Shown: one piece after another, positions 35,201 through 43,034 of the stretch | Layout of the letters: each line of letters opens with the position of its first letter | How positions within the stretch are numbered: the stretch's first letter is position 1 | Origin: Henriciella sp. | Lineage (GTDB): Bacteria; Pseudomonadota; Alphaproteobacteria; Caulobacterales; Hyphomonadaceae | Assembly (NCBI GenBank): GCA_002733705.1 | Contig: NVWP01000038.1 | Location: 1-53,053, forward strand | DNA: 53,053 nucleotides | Reading direction: 5' to 3' | The notes under the pieces: generated by a model | The model's input: only the letters and a program-made list of their open reading frames with translations | Databases searched by the model: none | Told to the model about the DNA's origin: nothing | Program-made: the position numbers and the translations under genes

Positions 35201-35401
35201 GGTTGCGACAAGGTTGCCGGACTGCGGGATGAGCGAGCCGGTAACGACGACAGTTTCCTGACGCGCTTCAGCATCAGCTGGCGCAGCTTCGACGCGCTCG
35301 ACGTCATCCTGCGCGAACGCAGGTGCGGCGAACACCGTCATGGCCGCACCGGCGAAAACCGCAGATGTCAGCAGGTGTTTCTTGAGTGTAGTTCCGTTCA
35401 C
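32294..35401 (-). CDS. TonB-dependent outer-membrane receptor
   Basis: 1035 residues, large for the family. A signal peptide ends near APAFAQ (about 30), followed by an acidic region and the TonB box-like ETVVVTGS. The plug domain (about 55-180) contains NLRGLGSERTLVLLNGRRLPYG, and the beta-barrel ends in a C-terminal ...FFGATVDF with terminal Phe. Start GTG 35401 has GGAGG seven bases upstream. The substrate is unknown: no siderophore, vitamin or glycan genes are adjacent, and no ExbBD or regulator is next to it. A perfect inverted repeat (35514-35529) lies in its leader. Confidence 0.93.
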   Translation of the reverse strand: MNGTTLKKHLLTSAVFAGAAMTVFAAPAFAQDDVERVEAAPADAEARQETVVVTGSLIPQSGNLVATSPVSEIGSEEFDIRGAVRAEDIVNTLPQAFGAQGSNLANGATGTASVNLRGLGSERTLVLLNGRRLPYGSLNTPAADINFIPSQLVERVDILTGGASATYGSDAISGVVNFVLNDDFEGVRVDGNYSFYQHDNDGELQGLLEEFSALNPGQYRVPSGSTVDGEAVDVTAMFGGEIANGRGHIMGFAGYQNTNEVLQGDRDYSQCALGTRNGGSEFTCSGSSTNEFTNLLNLDGDYVFPNGNGTARVNPDGSGEFIDRNNVTDTFNFNPFNHFQRPNERYNFGVFARYDIADNIEAYSELMFMDNRTNSQIAPSGVFGLGVNGDAGGINCDNPFLSAQQVDFLCGAIADGAVDTDEDGNPVFDGEPDREALAADAIVPNVLSLRRAVEAGPRNNDIRHTTWRGVLGVRGDLEGTSVGYDVSASFANVHRSEVYNNDLSISRIQKALYAVTDPDTGETVCNVNVDDDPTNDDPSCIPLDIYSGQPVTNGAFDYVTIPLLRDGETTQTVINGRLFGSFGDWGLQSPMATDAPGWAFGAEYRRDTIDSNPDVPFLTGDGAGQGGPTTGISGSQNVVDLFGEINVPLIQGRPGIETLGFDAAYRKSYYDEVDSDSYKIGIDYAPSTDIRFRGSYQRAVRAANVFERFAAQSIGLFDLTAGDNGLFDPCAGSNPEYTATQCANTGVTAAQYGNIIDNPAGQFNTLTGGNPSLEPESSDTFTYGFVATPRFIDNLTVSVDYFDITVEDYINTVPQELALDQCALSGDEFFCSLVNRGNGGTLWANQTGYITATNINTGEISTSGIDLLANYVYDAGTVGMFNFDFVGTWLESLEVQPLPDVEVGGKFDCAGLYGGRCQSNFGSGANPEWRHKASVTWGLDAYSLTGTWRYYDEVTLDGTDGSGINGTLDSQSYFDLAGRYQLLDNMSVRAGVNNVTDEDPPLSSVVGTAPGNGNTYPQVYDAMGRYVFFGATVDF

Positions 35402-35513
35402 AGTTGAACCTCCAGATTAACTCTCATATGCCTGTGGCAATTGGCGACCGCCCCCTCTGAGAACGGTACTGCGACAACTGCTAGCGAAAGAGTTTTCGTC
35501 AGGTCAATCAAAA

Positions 35514-35529
35514 GTGACCGACCCGTCAC
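35514..35529. promoter_or_regulatory. Inverted repeat upstream of the TonB receptor gene
   Basis: GTGAC-CGACCC-GTCAC, a perfect 5-bp inverted repeat with a six-base spacer, 113 bases upstream of the GTG start. Spacing differs from the CRP consensus (GTGA-N6-TCAC), so it is not a standard CRP site. It could be an operator. Confidence 0.35.
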
Positions 35530-35603
35530 AATTTTGGCCAAGCAGTGTTGCTTAAATGTCGTAAAGACCTGCTAGTAGGCTGCGCCGCTTTTCTTTGGCC
35601 TGT

Positions 35604-36653
35604 TCAGACCGAAAGTATGGAGACGAGCAGGATGATCGTCATCAGCGCCACAAGACAGATCGCCCAGAAAAGGACGAGCAGCAGCATGCGCAGGAAGCTG
35701 CTGAGATAGCCTGATCCATAGGCACCGCGCAGGCTGAACAGCACATAGACAGGAATGATCAGCATATACAGGCTGGCGAGCCAGCTGCCAGCCCATATCG
35801 AAAGCACGATGACGAGCGTCGTCGTCAGATACATCCAGCTGTGAAGATGCAGCGCGTGGATCGCGTGATCATAGATATAGATACGCCGGCGCCAGGCATA
35901 GATGAGGGAAAGGGCGAGAACCGTCATCGGCACCAGCAGAAGGCTCAACCGGGGCGCCCAGGACTGAAGCGCCATGAAAAAGAGACGGGGGTTGTCGATG
36001 ACCCGGCCGATGGCTTCGTCGGCCTGCTTTCCAAGACCGGACTGGACAGCGACCTCGCCGTTCTCAGCAATGCCCGCAGTGGGCTCATCCCGCACCGGCT
36101 GCCCGACCTCCGACACACCGGCACCCGAGTTCTCGCGCGCGCGGACACTGCCGAGCAATTCCTGGAGATCTTCGTCCTCCACCGTCTCGTCGCCCGCAAA
36201 ATACTCGATCAGGGCTGTGCGTTCCGCCGGGCTTAGCCCCCGGCCGCCAGACGTCTGAAACTCTGCATTATCAAGGAGTCCCGACGATCCAACAAAGGCG
36301 AAAAGCACAAAATAGAAGAGCAGACTGGACAGAAGGAAGAGGCGGAAGGGGGGCACATAGCGGGCGCGTTTGCCTTCGCTATAGTCCCGGCTGAGGCGAC
36401 CGGGCCGGAACATGAGCAGGGGCAGCGTGCGCGCGATACGCCCGTCCAGCGCGAGGCTGTCGGAGACCGATTCGGCAACGAGGGCGTAGAAGGGACGGTG
36501 GAAGCTGGCGGCAAGCTGGCCGCAGCGCGGACAATGACGTTGCTCGACCAGTTCCCCGCAATTGCGGCAGGGCTGGCCCTTGAGGTCGGCATTGCCGCCC
36601 GGCGAAAGCGCGCCCACCGAAGCAAGCCCGGCCGCCTCCATTTCGTCGCTCAT
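35604..36653 (-). CDS. DUF3667 zinc-ribbon membrane protein
   Basis: 349 residues. The N-terminal zinc ribbon (CRNCGELVEQRHCPRCGQ, about 29-46) is followed by an amphipathic region, one hydrophobic segment (PPFRLFLLSSLLFYFVLFAFV, near 100-120), an acidic Glu-rich loop, and three to four further helices. This is the DUF3667 arrangement; function unknown. It ends about 200 bases before the TonB receptor start, on the same strand, and follows the oligopeptide-binding protein gene by 30 bases. Confidence 0.8.
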   Translation of the reverse strand: MSDEMEAAGLASVGALSPGGNADLKGQPCRNCGELVEQRHCPRCGQLAASFHRPFYALVAESVSDSLALDGRIARTLPLLMFRPGRLSRDYSEGKRARYVPPFRLFLLSSLLFYFVLFAFVGSSGLLDNAEFQTSGGRGLSPAERTALIEYFAGDETVEDEDLQELLGSVRARENSGAGVSEVGQPVRDEPTAGIAENGEVAVQSGLGKQADEAIGRVIDNPRLFFMALQSWAPRLSLLLVPMTVLALSLIYAWRRRIYIYDHAIHALHLHSWMYLTTTLVIVLSIWAGSWLASLYMLIIPVYVLFSLRGAYGSGYLSSFLRMLLLVLFWAICLVALMTIILLVSILSV

Positions 36654-36683
36654 CTCGCCAGCCCCCTTCAGACCCGCCGCGTC

Positions 36684-38357
36684 CTATTCCTCGTCGGCCT
36701 CGGCGCCGGCGTCTGCCTCTACGGACGGCTCAAGACCCGGCCGGCACAGCCAGCGCGAAAGGTGATCGTTCTGGGCATTCTCGGCCCAGCCGGTCAGCTC
36801 CGGATCGACGAGATTCTTCGTCACCTGTATCCACATCGGCGTGATCGGGTAGTCCTCGAGCATCATCTTCTCGGCGCGGGCAAAGATTTCGGCCCGGGCA
36901 TCAAGATCGCGGGTGCGGCTCGCCTCTTCCAGAAGCGCGTCATATTCCGGGTTGGAGTAGCGGCCATAGTTCTGCTGGCCGGTGTCCGATTCGAGCAGGT
37001 AGAGGAAGTTGACCGGGTCGTCGAAGTCCGCAACCCAGGCCCCGTCCGCGACCTCGAAATCGGACTGGCGCAGGCGCGCATAGAGCACCTTGGTGTCCTG
37101 GCGCAGGATCTGCGCATTCACCCAGGGCGCAATCTCGTTCCAGTTGGCCTGTGCCACGGGCGCCGCCTTGGGATTGTCGTCCGTGGAGCGGTGGATGAAC
37201 TCAAAGCTCAGCGGATTGTCCGGCCCATATCCAGCCTCTTCCAGCAGGGCGCGCGCCTCTGCCAGACGCTCCTCACGCTGCATGCCGGCAAAGTCGACTT
37301 CCGGACGCTCGGTATTGTAATTGCTCATCTTTGGCGGAACGAAGGAATAGGCCGCGACGAAGCCGGGGGTCAGCACCCGGTCGACAATGAAGTCACGGTC
37401 GAGCGCGAGGGCGAGGGCCTTGCGGACCCGTACATCATCGAAGGGCGGCTGGCTGGAATTGAAGGTCCAGTAGGTGGTGATCAGGCCCGGCGTCGTGCGC
37501 ACCCAGCCTGGAAATTTAGCCTCAAGCTCCTCGGTGCGTCCGCCATCGAACCCGTTATTGATGTCGAGTTCGCCCGATTCGATCCGGCGCTCGACGGCCG
37601 CGGCATCCTCGATCTCGAAATAGGCGACCCGGTCGAAGCAAAGCTCATCGGCTTCGTAATAAAGCGGGTTCTTCTCGGCGACGAGCTGATCCCCGGTGCG
37701 CCAGTAGGCGAGCTTGTAGGGGCCGTTCACCTCAATGTTCTCCGGCTGGATCCAGGCCTCGCCATACTGTTCGACAATATGTTTCGGGACCGGATAGGTG
37801 GTGTAGTGGGTCAACAGGCCTAGAAGGTAGGGAGCCGGCTCTTCCAGCGTGATCTCGAACGTATGGTCATCAATGGCGCGCACACCGAGCTCTTCCGGCG
37901 GCAGCTCACCGGCATTCACCTCAGCGGCGTTCTTCACAATGTAGAGAAGCGAGGAATATTGCGAGGCGATGGCCGGGTCCTGGATGCGGCGGAAGGCATA
38001 GACAAAGTCGTCTGCCGTCACGGGCTCACCATCGGACCACTGGGAATCGCGCAGTTTGAAGGTCCAGGTCAGGCCGTCCTCGCTGGTCTCCCAGCTGGTC
38101 GCGACCCCGGGGATAACTTCACGGTCCGGCGTAATGGTCATCAGGCCGACAATCATGTCGGAAATGACGATGTTTTCCCACTTGGCCGAGGAGCGGTGCG
38201 GGTCGAGCGTGTCGACCTTGGCGGAGATGCCGCGGCGCAGGACAGCGGCTTCCTCGCCATTTGCGTCATTGCCGCCGCCACCACCGCCGCACGCGGCGAC
38301 AGCAAGAACAAGGCTGGCCGCACCGGCGGCGAGAAGAGTACGCTTGAATGATTTCAT
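36684..38357 (-). CDS. Oligopeptide-binding lipoprotein (OppA-like)
   Basis: 557 residues, family SBP_bac_5. Start ATG 38357 gives the signal peptide MKSFKRTLLAAG...LAVAAC with lipobox Cys C23, then a Gly-rich linker. The main body carries the family features TLDPHRSS, VIPGVATSWETSEDGLTWTFKLRDSQWSDGEPVTADDFVYAFRR (as separate conserved blocks) and the C-terminal half with PITPMWIQ. It presents peptides to an ABC permease, but no permease genes are adjacent, so it works with one elsewhere or has another role. It diverges from the secreted protein gene at 38464. Confidence 0.9.
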   Translation of the reverse strand: MKSFKRTLLAAGAASLVLAVAACGGGGGGNDANGEEAAVLRRGISAKVDTLDPHRSSAKWENIVISDMIVGLMTITPDREVIPGVATSWETSEDGLTWTFKLRDSQWSDGEPVTADDFVYAFRRIQDPAIASQYSSLLYIVKNAAEVNAGELPPEELGVRAIDDHTFEITLEEPAPYLLGLLTHYTTYPVPKHIVEQYGEAWIQPENIEVNGPYKLAYWRTGDQLVAEKNPLYYEADELCFDRVAYFEIEDAAAVERRIESGELDINNGFDGGRTEELEAKFPGWVRTTPGLITTYWTFNSSQPPFDDVRVRKALALALDRDFIVDRVLTPGFVAAYSFVPPKMSNYNTERPEVDFAGMQREERLAEARALLEEAGYGPDNPLSFEFIHRSTDDNPKAAPVAQANWNEIAPWVNAQILRQDTKVLYARLRQSDFEVADGAWVADFDDPVNFLYLLESDTGQQNYGRYSNPEYDALLEEASRTRDLDARAEIFARAEKMMLEDYPITPMWIQVTKNLVDPELTGWAENAQNDHLSRWLCRPGLEPSVEADAGAEADEE

Positions 38358-38463
38358 CGTCTGAATTCCATGACTTTCCATGATGTCGTGTCTCGCTTTA
38401 GTGTTCCAGACCCGTGCGGACTTGGAAAGAGAGCGCGGCATGTCTGAGCAGGAGATGAACAGG

Positions 38464-38991
38464 ATGAAGCACGTATTGCCAGCAATGGCCATTTTCACCG
38501 CAATGGCAGCCCCTGCCCTGGCCCAGGCGCCGGACGAAGCGCCTGTCTCCACCGCGACCGTCTATGCCTGCGCGGACATCGAAAGCGATACCGACCGCCT
38601 CGCCTGCTATGACAGCGCCGTTGGCCGTCTGAAATCTGCTGAAGAGTCGGGCGACGCCGTTGTCGTGACCCGGAGAGAGGTCGAGGAAGTCAGGCGCGAC
38701 TCCTTCGGCTTTTCCATTCCGAGCCTGCCGGGGCTTGCCTCTTCGGTCTTCGGCAAGGACGAAAAGATCGACGAGGTCACCTATCCAATCGCCTCGGTCC
38801 AATCGACTGCGCGCGGCAAGTTCTATGTCACGCTGGAAAACGGGCAGGTCTGGCAGCAGATCGACAACAAGTCGGTCTACTATTCCGCCAAGCGCGGCGT
38901 CGAAAACGCGACCATCAAGTCGGCAGCCCTTGGCAGCTATATGATGAAGTTTGACGACGGTGTCCTGTTCCGCGTCGAACGGGTAAAATAG
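38464..38991 (+). CDS. Secreted protein of unknown function
   Basis: 175 residues. A signal peptide MKHVLPAMAIFTAMAAPALA is followed by ACADIESDTDRLACYDSAV, a Cys-pair motif seen in several small envelope proteins, and a second domain with KIDEVTYPIASVQSTARGKFYVTLENGQVWQQ, which is beta-rich. I chose ATG 38464 because GGAG lies nine bases upstream; ATGs at 38440 and 38455 are in frame. A strong terminator follows. Confidence 0.75.
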   Translation: MKHVLPAMAIFTAMAAPALAQAPDEAPVSTATVYACADIESDTDRLACYDSAVGRLKSAEESGDAVVVTRREVEEVRRDSFGFSIPSLPGLASSVFGKDEKIDEVTYPIASVQSTARGKFYVTLENGQVWQQIDNKSVYYSAKRGVENATIKSAALGSYMMKFDDGVLFRVERVK

Positions 38992-39024
38992 ACGCGCCCG
39001 CGACGGCCATCATTACAGCAAGAG

Positions 39025-39059
39025 AAAGCCCCCGCAGAGCGAGTCTGCGGGGGCTTTTT
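39025..39059. terminator. Bidirectional intrinsic terminator
   Basis: A 14-bp perfect stem AAAGCCCCCGCAGA / TCTGCGGGGGCTTT with a GCGAG loop and T run. It separates the convergent secreted-protein and redoxin genes. Confidence 0.95.
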
Positions 39060-39077
39060 CATGATGTCTGAGGCTGG

Positions 39078-39731
39078 CTACTTATACTTCACCGAGCAGC
39101 CATAGGGTTTTGCCCATGTCGTCTGGACCGGCTCTCCGGCGGCCATCGCATCAAGCGCGGCGGTGACATAGTTCTCGGCCTCATCAATATCGGCGACCCG
39201 CGCTGACGGAATGGAATCGATGGCGCCCGCATAGGCGATGTCCCTGTCAGGCTCGATCACGAACATGTGCGGCGTGGTCTTGGCCTCATAGAGTTGGCCG
39301 ATATCGCCTGAAGGATCGAGAATGACATGGGTCGGGCTTGCATCGCGCCCGGCATTGATCTCTTCCGCGCGCGGCCCGTCGACATGGCCCTGCTTGCCGG
39401 GCGCCGACGAAATGATCTGAAGCCAGACAATATCTTCCTCGCCCGCACGGGCCTGGAGCGACTGCATGTTCTTCGGCGGGTCGGAATAGTGTTTCTGCAC
39501 GAAAGGACAGCCATCATTGGTCCATTCCAGAATGACCGTCTGGCCTTCGAAATCGGAGAGGGAAACGGTCTCTCCGCTTGTCGTGGTGCCGGTAAAGTCT
39601 GGCGCCTCCATTCCCGGTTCAGCCGCAGGCGAGGCGGAGGCCGAGAAAGCGATGAGCGCGCCGGCGCTCAGCGCGACAGCCGCGGCCATGCCGGAGGCCA
39701 GTCCCAGATTTCGGCGGGTGAGGGTCTGCAT
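39078..39731 (-). CDS. Exported redoxin (AhpC/TSA-like thiol protein)
   Basis: 217 residues. An N-terminal segment with RRNLGLASGM and a hydrophobic stretch fits an export signal (possibly Tat, as the RR is followed by NLGL). The mature part is a thioredoxin-fold redoxin: GMEAPDFTGT, EWTNDGCPFVQKHY with one conserved Cys, and a second Cys near the end (PYGCSVKY). It starts 31 bases after the dsbD stop and reads in the same direction, so it is probably cotranscribed and may receive electrons from DsbD. Confidence 0.85.
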   Translation of the reverse strand: MQTLTRRNLGLASGMAAAVALSAGALIAFSASASPAAEPGMEAPDFTGTTTSGETVSLSDFEGQTVILEWTNDGCPFVQKHYSDPPKNMQSLQARAGEEDIVWLQIISSAPGKQGHVDGPRAEEINAGRDASPTHVILDPSGDIGQLYEAKTTPHMFVIEPDRDIAYAGAIDSIPSARVADIDEAENYVTAALDAMAAGEPVQTTWAKPYGCSVKYK

Positions 39732-39762
39732 GACAAGGGTCCTTTCCGGGGGTGAGGGAGAG

Positions 39763-41898
39763 TCAGAAGGCGGCGAGTTTCTGTTTCATCATGGACGGGC
39801 TGAGCAGGGTCGGCAGGACTTCCGGCTCGCTTTCGCCCGGTCCATAGAGAAGATACATCGGCACGCCCGGACTTCCACGACGTTTAAGCTCATCGGAAAT
39901 CTGCTCATCCGGACGGGTGAAATCGGCGATCAGGAAACTGACATTGGCATCGGCCATCGCCTCAAGCACCTCCGGCTTGGTGAGCGTGGTGCGCTTGTTG
40001 ACCTGACATGTCGCACACCAGGAGGCGGTAAAGTCGACGAAGACCCCGCGCCCCTGTGACACGAGTTCGTCCACACGCTCTGGCGACCACGGCTCTGGCT
40101 GGAGGCTCGCATAGGAGGTCATCGTGCCTTCCTTGGGCGCATCCTGAAGACCGGCCGATACCGGCCAGACGATCCCGAGGACCGCCAGGACCGCACCGAG
40201 CGTCATGACGCCTGCACGAAGACGCCCGCCCGCGACGCTGAGCAGCCAGACCCCGAAAGCGAGGATCACGGCGCCGAACGCCGTTGCCCCTGCGGCCGGA
40301 TGATTGCCGAGCACGGTCACAAGCCAGGCCGCCGTCAGGAACATCGGGAAAGCGAAGGCCTGTTTCAGCCGCTCCATCCACAAGCCGGGCTTGGGTAGCG
40401 CGCTGTGCAGGCCCGGCACGAAGCTGAGGACGAGGAAAGGCAGCGCAAGCCCGAAGCCGAGCGTCAGGAAGACCAGCATGACGATGGGCCAGGGCTCGTT
40501 CATGACGGCGCCAAGCGCGCCGACAAGAAAGGGGCCGACGCAAGGAGCGCCGACAACCGCCGCCAGCACGCCGGTAAAGAACGCGCCCGCACTGCCCTGC
40601 TTTGCGGCAAGACCAGAGCCGACATTCTGCATCGAGGTGCCGAGATTAAAGACGCCAAGCAGCCAGAGACCGATCAGCACCATGACCAGCGCGAGCGCGG
40701 CCACCACGGAAGGGTACTGAAGCTGGAAGCCGAGGCTGACGAATTGTCCGGCGGCGCGCAGGGCGATGAAGACGAGACCGGTCGCCGCAAAGCTCAACAG
40801 GACACCGGCGGTGTACCAAATGCCATGCTTGCGAAGCTCGCTGCGCTCCCCGCTCGCGGCGGCCTGCACCATGCCGATGGCCTTGATCGAAAGGACCGGC
40901 AGGACGCAGGGCATCAGGTTGAGGATGAGGCCGCCAAGCAGCGCCGAACCGATCAGGATAAAGAAATTGAGGCCCGGCCCGCCTGCTCCGCCACTGGCCG
41001 CATCGCCGCTTGCGCCAGCGCTGGCGCTGCCAGCGGAACTACTGACGCCGCTTGTGCCGGCAATCACGTCGCCGCGGCTGGCCGATATGCGGACGGCGAC
41101 CGGGGGATCGCTGCCTGTCGCAACGCGGATCACGCCGGACAGGGCTTCAGGCGGCTCTCCGCGGCCGGGCGTCAGCTCCAGCGTCAGTCCATTCTCGCCG
41201 AAGGTCGCCGGCTGGTCGGCAGCATGGATGATATCATGTGTGTCGGGAAAGAAGCGGGCATTGCCGGAGAGGCCCGCCAGCTCTCCGCCAGCAGCTGACA
41301 AGACCCATGCCTCACCGTCTGGGGTCAGGCGTGTCTCGCCTTCGAAGAGCGGGGGCACCTGAGACAAGGCTTCTGCGATGCGTTCGGCGTTTTCGCGGTC
41401 CGGCTGCTGGCTCTCGCCAATCTCCAGCGCGGTCGACACGTCGACAGATTCGGGAATGCAGATGTCCTTGCAGATCAGGTAATCGATGGTGGCGCTGAGC
41501 CGGACCGGCCCGTCAGACGATTGCGGCATCTCCACTGGAAACGGCAACACGACCCGGTCGCTATAGCCGTAATCCATGATTTCGCCTTCAACGACGGGGA
41601 TCAGCTCCGGCAGCGGCCAGTCGATCTCGCCAATAGCCCCTTCATCGACACCGATATCCTCATCCCAGAAAGCGGCCGGCGGGATGCCCGCATCGCCCGC
41701 ATTCTTCCAGTAGATGTGCCACTCATCATCCATCTGGAAGCTGAGGCCGAACCACACGGTCTCACCGGGGGTCGCCACCTCGCGCTCAGAAATGAGATCG
41801 ACACGGGCATGACCACCATCGACCGGCTGGGCGAAAGCACTGAACGCCGGCATGAGAGCCATGGCGGCGCTGAGAAGTCCTGCAGGAAATTTCATCAT
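39763..41898 (-). CDS. dsbD: Thiol:disulfide interchange protein DsbD
   Basis: 711 residues. Layout: signal peptide, N-terminal periplasmic immunoglobulin-like domain with CKDIC, an eight-helix membrane domain with Cys pairs (PCVLPVLSIK and GAPCVGPF), and a C-terminal thioredoxin domain with SWCATC. It passes electrons from cytosolic thioredoxin across the inner membrane to periplasmic proteins. I start at ATG 41898 (or 41895); the ribosome site is weak. Paired with the redoxin gene downstream. Confidence 0.93.
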   Translation of the reverse strand: MMKFPAGLLSAAMALMPAFSAFAQPVDGGHARVDLISEREVATPGETVWFGLSFQMDDEWHIYWKNAGDAGIPPAAFWDEDIGVDEGAIGEIDWPLPELIPVVEGEIMDYGYSDRVVLPFPVEMPQSSDGPVRLSATIDYLICKDICIPESVDVSTALEIGESQQPDRENAERIAEALSQVPPLFEGETRLTPDGEAWVLSAAGGELAGLSGNARFFPDTHDIIHAADQPATFGENGLTLELTPGRGEPPEALSGVIRVATGSDPPVAVRISASRGDVIAGTSGVSSSAGSASAGASGDAASGGAGGPGLNFFILIGSALLGGLILNLMPCVLPVLSIKAIGMVQAAASGERSELRKHGIWYTAGVLLSFAATGLVFIALRAAGQFVSLGFQLQYPSVVAALALVMVLIGLWLLGVFNLGTSMQNVGSGLAAKQGSAGAFFTGVLAAVVGAPCVGPFLVGALGAVMNEPWPIVMLVFLTLGFGLALPFLVLSFVPGLHSALPKPGLWMERLKQAFAFPMFLTAAWLVTVLGNHPAAGATAFGAVILAFGVWLLSVAGGRLRAGVMTLGAVLAVLGIVWPVSAGLQDAPKEGTMTSYASLQPEPWSPERVDELVSQGRGVFVDFTASWCATCQVNKRTTLTKPEVLEAMADANVSFLIADFTRPDEQISDELKRRGSPGVPMYLLYGPGESEPEVLPTLLSPSMMKQKLAAF

Positions 41899-42019
41899 CT
41901 CGGCAAATTTAGCATTTTCTTCCAAGTGTGTAAGCCGCGAGCCCGTGAAACTGCATGAGACGTGGCGTCCCTCTCGCAATTGTGATCCGGCCAGCTCCCT
42001 CCAGTGGCGGCGCTAATAC

Positions 42020-42060
42020 GAAAACGGCCAGATCCCCGATGCGAGGACCTGGCCGCTTCT
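42020..42060 (-). terminator. Terminator after sapC-like gene
   Basis: On the minus strand CGGCCAGGTCC pairs with GGATCTGGCCG (one G-T pair) around a ten-base loop and is followed by TTTTCG. It lies about 27 bases after the SapC stop. Confidence 0.8.
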
Positions 42061-42086
42061 TGAATGCGAATTCTCGCGAGGTGCGA

Positions 42087-42914
42087 CTAGATCTGCAGGC
42101 TCGGGCCGTCCGAACCGCCTTGCGGCTGCTGGACCGCATCGGAGGATTGCTGGCGCATGGCGCGGTTGATGACGCGCGACCAGTTAAGCAGCGAGATCGA
42201 GTGCGCCGTGCAGGCGCCGAGCATGCCGTTGCGCTGCATTTCGCAGAGCTTCTCATCAGGCAGCTGTTTCACCTTCTCTTCGTCGATGGCCCAGTATTTG
42301 GCGAGAACCTGCGGCTCACCGACATTGTTGCCCTTCTGGTCGCGTGGCTGGAAGCTCGCCGTGCGTTCAGCGAAGAGGCCGAGCTTGTCGATGTCCTTGA
42401 CGAATTCGGCTGTCTGACGGCGCTGGCGTTCAAATTCCTGGCAGAACTGCATGGCGTTCTGGGTGAAGTCGGACGGCTGGCCATTCTCGAAGAAGGGAAT
42501 TTCCGGCTTGTTGGTGACCATCGGCGCATCGCGGTCGACGCAGAGCAGAAGACGGTCTTCCTTGGAATCATTTGCGAAGACGAAGGGATAACGGCGGGCA
42601 AAGGCCGGGACATAGAAGTCCGGATCGACGGTGCCATCTTTCTTGACGAAGAGATTCTCATCCTGACGCAGGCCCATGGCCCCGATCGGCATCTTGTCGG
42701 ACCCGACAAAGATCACCGGATAGGAGGTCGCCGCCAGACCAAATTCCTGAACAGTCAGAGGCACAGCATGTGCCTTGCCAAGGAACGAGAATGGCTTTTC
42801 GATCTGCTTGAGGCCGAGACCGGCATGCTTCTCTGCCGAAAGCGGCTGCGGGTTGGAATAGAAAAGCACTTGCCCGCTCAGTTGAGAGGGCTGGGCCGAC
42901 TGAGAATTTGCCAC
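42087..42914 (-). CDS. SapC family protein
   Basis: 275 residues, no signal peptide. It shows the SapC pattern: an opening with F/YSNPQPLSAEKHAG, VPLTVQEFGLAATSYPVIFVG, then YVPAFARRYPFVFAND, C in LLLCVD, and FAERTASF. SapC proteins were named from S-layer protein systems of Campylobacter, but their function in alphaproteobacteria is unclear. The last 25 residues are a Gln/Ser/Gly-rich tail. Start ATG 42914. It has its own terminator and diverges from the DUF885 gene. Confidence 0.88.
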   Translation of the reverse strand: MANSQSAQPSQLSGQVLFYSNPQPLSAEKHAGLGLKQIEKPFSFLGKAHAVPLTVQEFGLAATSYPVIFVGSDKMPIGAMGLRQDENLFVKKDGTVDPDFYVPAFARRYPFVFANDSKEDRLLLCVDRDAPMVTNKPEIPFFENGQPSDFTQNAMQFCQEFERQRRQTAEFVKDIDKLGLFAERTASFQPRDQKGNNVGEPQVLAKYWAIDEEKVKQLPDEKLCEMQRNGMLGACTAHSISLLNWSRVINRAMRQQSSDAVQQPQGGSDGPSLQI

Positions 42915-43034
42915 GGGAACACTCCATTGATTGACCGGCGCGGTTTACCGGATAAGCCAGAAGCTCACAACAGCCGAGCAGCTATTCGGCTGGGGGCCTA
43001 TCCCCTGTCTTTTCCGAGCAGATTATCGCGCCTT

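Noticed and set aside
32348-35407. Two long forward frames (479 and 495 codons) opposite the TonB receptor
   Set aside because: Both mirror the receptor codons; their products have no signal or domain, whereas the receptor is complete.
35511-35532. CRP-binding site before the TonB receptor
   Set aside because: The spacer between GTGA and TCAC is eight bases, not six.
41955-43034. Long open frame upstream of and in frame with the DUF885 gene
   Set aside because: It is the antisense shadow of the SapC gene; the lipoprotein signal at 43035 marks the real start.
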